DNA from: Xanthoparmelia taractica
Lineage: Eukaryota; Ascomycota; Lecanoromycetes; Lecanorales; Parmeliaceae
Length of the DNA: 64,000 nt
Assembly (NCBI GenBank): GCA_033085395.1
Contig: MU853189.1
Span: 1-64,000 of the forward strand
Direction of reading: 5' to 3'
Shown piece by piece: positions 63,710 to 64,000 of this stretch. Under the pieces are notes generated by a model. It was not told the origin of the DNA. It made no database searches and worked only from the letters and a program-made list of their open reading frames with translations. Positions within the stretch are counted from its first letter, which is position 1, and each line of letters begins with the position of its first letter. The translations under genes were made by a program, and so were the position numbers.

Positions 63710-64000
63710 CTAGCCGACTCCCCGACTCATGCCTTTCCGCGTAATTCTAGCAAGTGAACTTCGAACGGCCCTGTAGTCAGTGGTAGAGGCATTGCTTGCT
63801 CCGCTCTCATTTGGCTCAAGTTGCTCCCTTGATGGACAGAGAGTGCAGCATGGAGCACTGTTGGTTGGGAAACTGGGAAGGGATCTTGGGTTCACTTCTG
63901 GAAGGAGCGTCGATGTGCTCGTCCCAAAACCAGCCCAAACGCTTGCAGCTGCGTTGCGAGACTGTGAATTCGTAGAGCATCGAGACAATGGGAAGGAGGC
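63710..64000 (-). CDS. Possible C-terminal exon of a gene running off the right edge (doubtful)
   Basis: An open frame on the minus strand runs from the window edge to a stop at 63710-63712. It is Ser/Thr/Asn-rich (SQSRNAAASVWAGFGTSTST, ASTTDYRAVRSSLAR) with no recognised domain. It might be the disordered end of a larger protein, or chance. Confidence 0.22.
   Translation of the reverse strand, partial: ASFPLSRCSTNSQSRNAAASVWAGFGTSTSTLLPEVNPRSLPSFPTNSAPCCTLCPSREQLEPNESGASNASTTDYRAVRSSLARITRKGMSRGVG

Overview
The window is nuclear DNA of a filamentous ascomycete (Pezizomycotina, probably Dothideomycetes; the class is an inference). Coding exons are separated by 50-145 nt introns with GTANGT-like donors and CTGAC/CTAAC-like branch sites. 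The housekeeping proteins (eL27, Nop58, Sof1, Rpn6, Vma6, Snf12) read as fungal orthologues, and several genes look like lineage-restricted Pezizomycotina families. Exon coordinates below were assembled by hand from splice signals, reading frame and family conservation, with no transcript evidence.

Layout. 1-6.9 kb: a poly-C contig end, the first exon of a secreted or membrane protein, a decayed LTR-retrotransposon integrase relic, a MUP1-type amino acid permease, a CmcJ-family oxygenase and a secreted cysteine-rich protein. 7.9-12.6 kb: SOF1 and RPN6 share a divergent promoter, followed by a type I membrane protein related to the one at the left edge. 12.6-20.4 kb: an AT-rich gap, two convergent short-chain dehydrogenases, two lineage-specific genes and RPL27. 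20.7-36 kb: a 2,053-residue helical-repeat coiled-coil protein, SNF12, the divergent NOP58/VMA6 pair and a secreted aldose 1-epimerase. 36.3-47.4 kb: an AT-hook protein, a COG7-like protein, a PARP/UBE2Q-type E2 fusion protein and a fungal AAA ATPase. 47.8 kb: a scaffold gap flanked by G and C homopolymers. 47.9-58.1 kb: an OGFr-domain protein, a broken GABA/choline-type permease, an F-box protein, microsatellites, a conserved unknown and a polyglutamine protein. 58.1-64 kb: almost gene-free.

The genes form no single pathway. Ribosome biogenesis (SOF1, NOP58, RPL27), proteasome and ubiquitin functions (RPN6, F-box, PARP-E2 fusion), vesicle/vacuole functions (COG7-like, VMA6) and chromatin (SNF12, AT-hook) are interspersed, as is normal in such genomes. 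The most interesting items are the RWD-PARP-E2 fusion at 41.4-45.2 kb, the repeat architecture of the giant coiled-coil protein, a recurrent C-rich to G-rich switch inside at least six coding regions, and three extremely small coding exons in SOF1 and RPL27.
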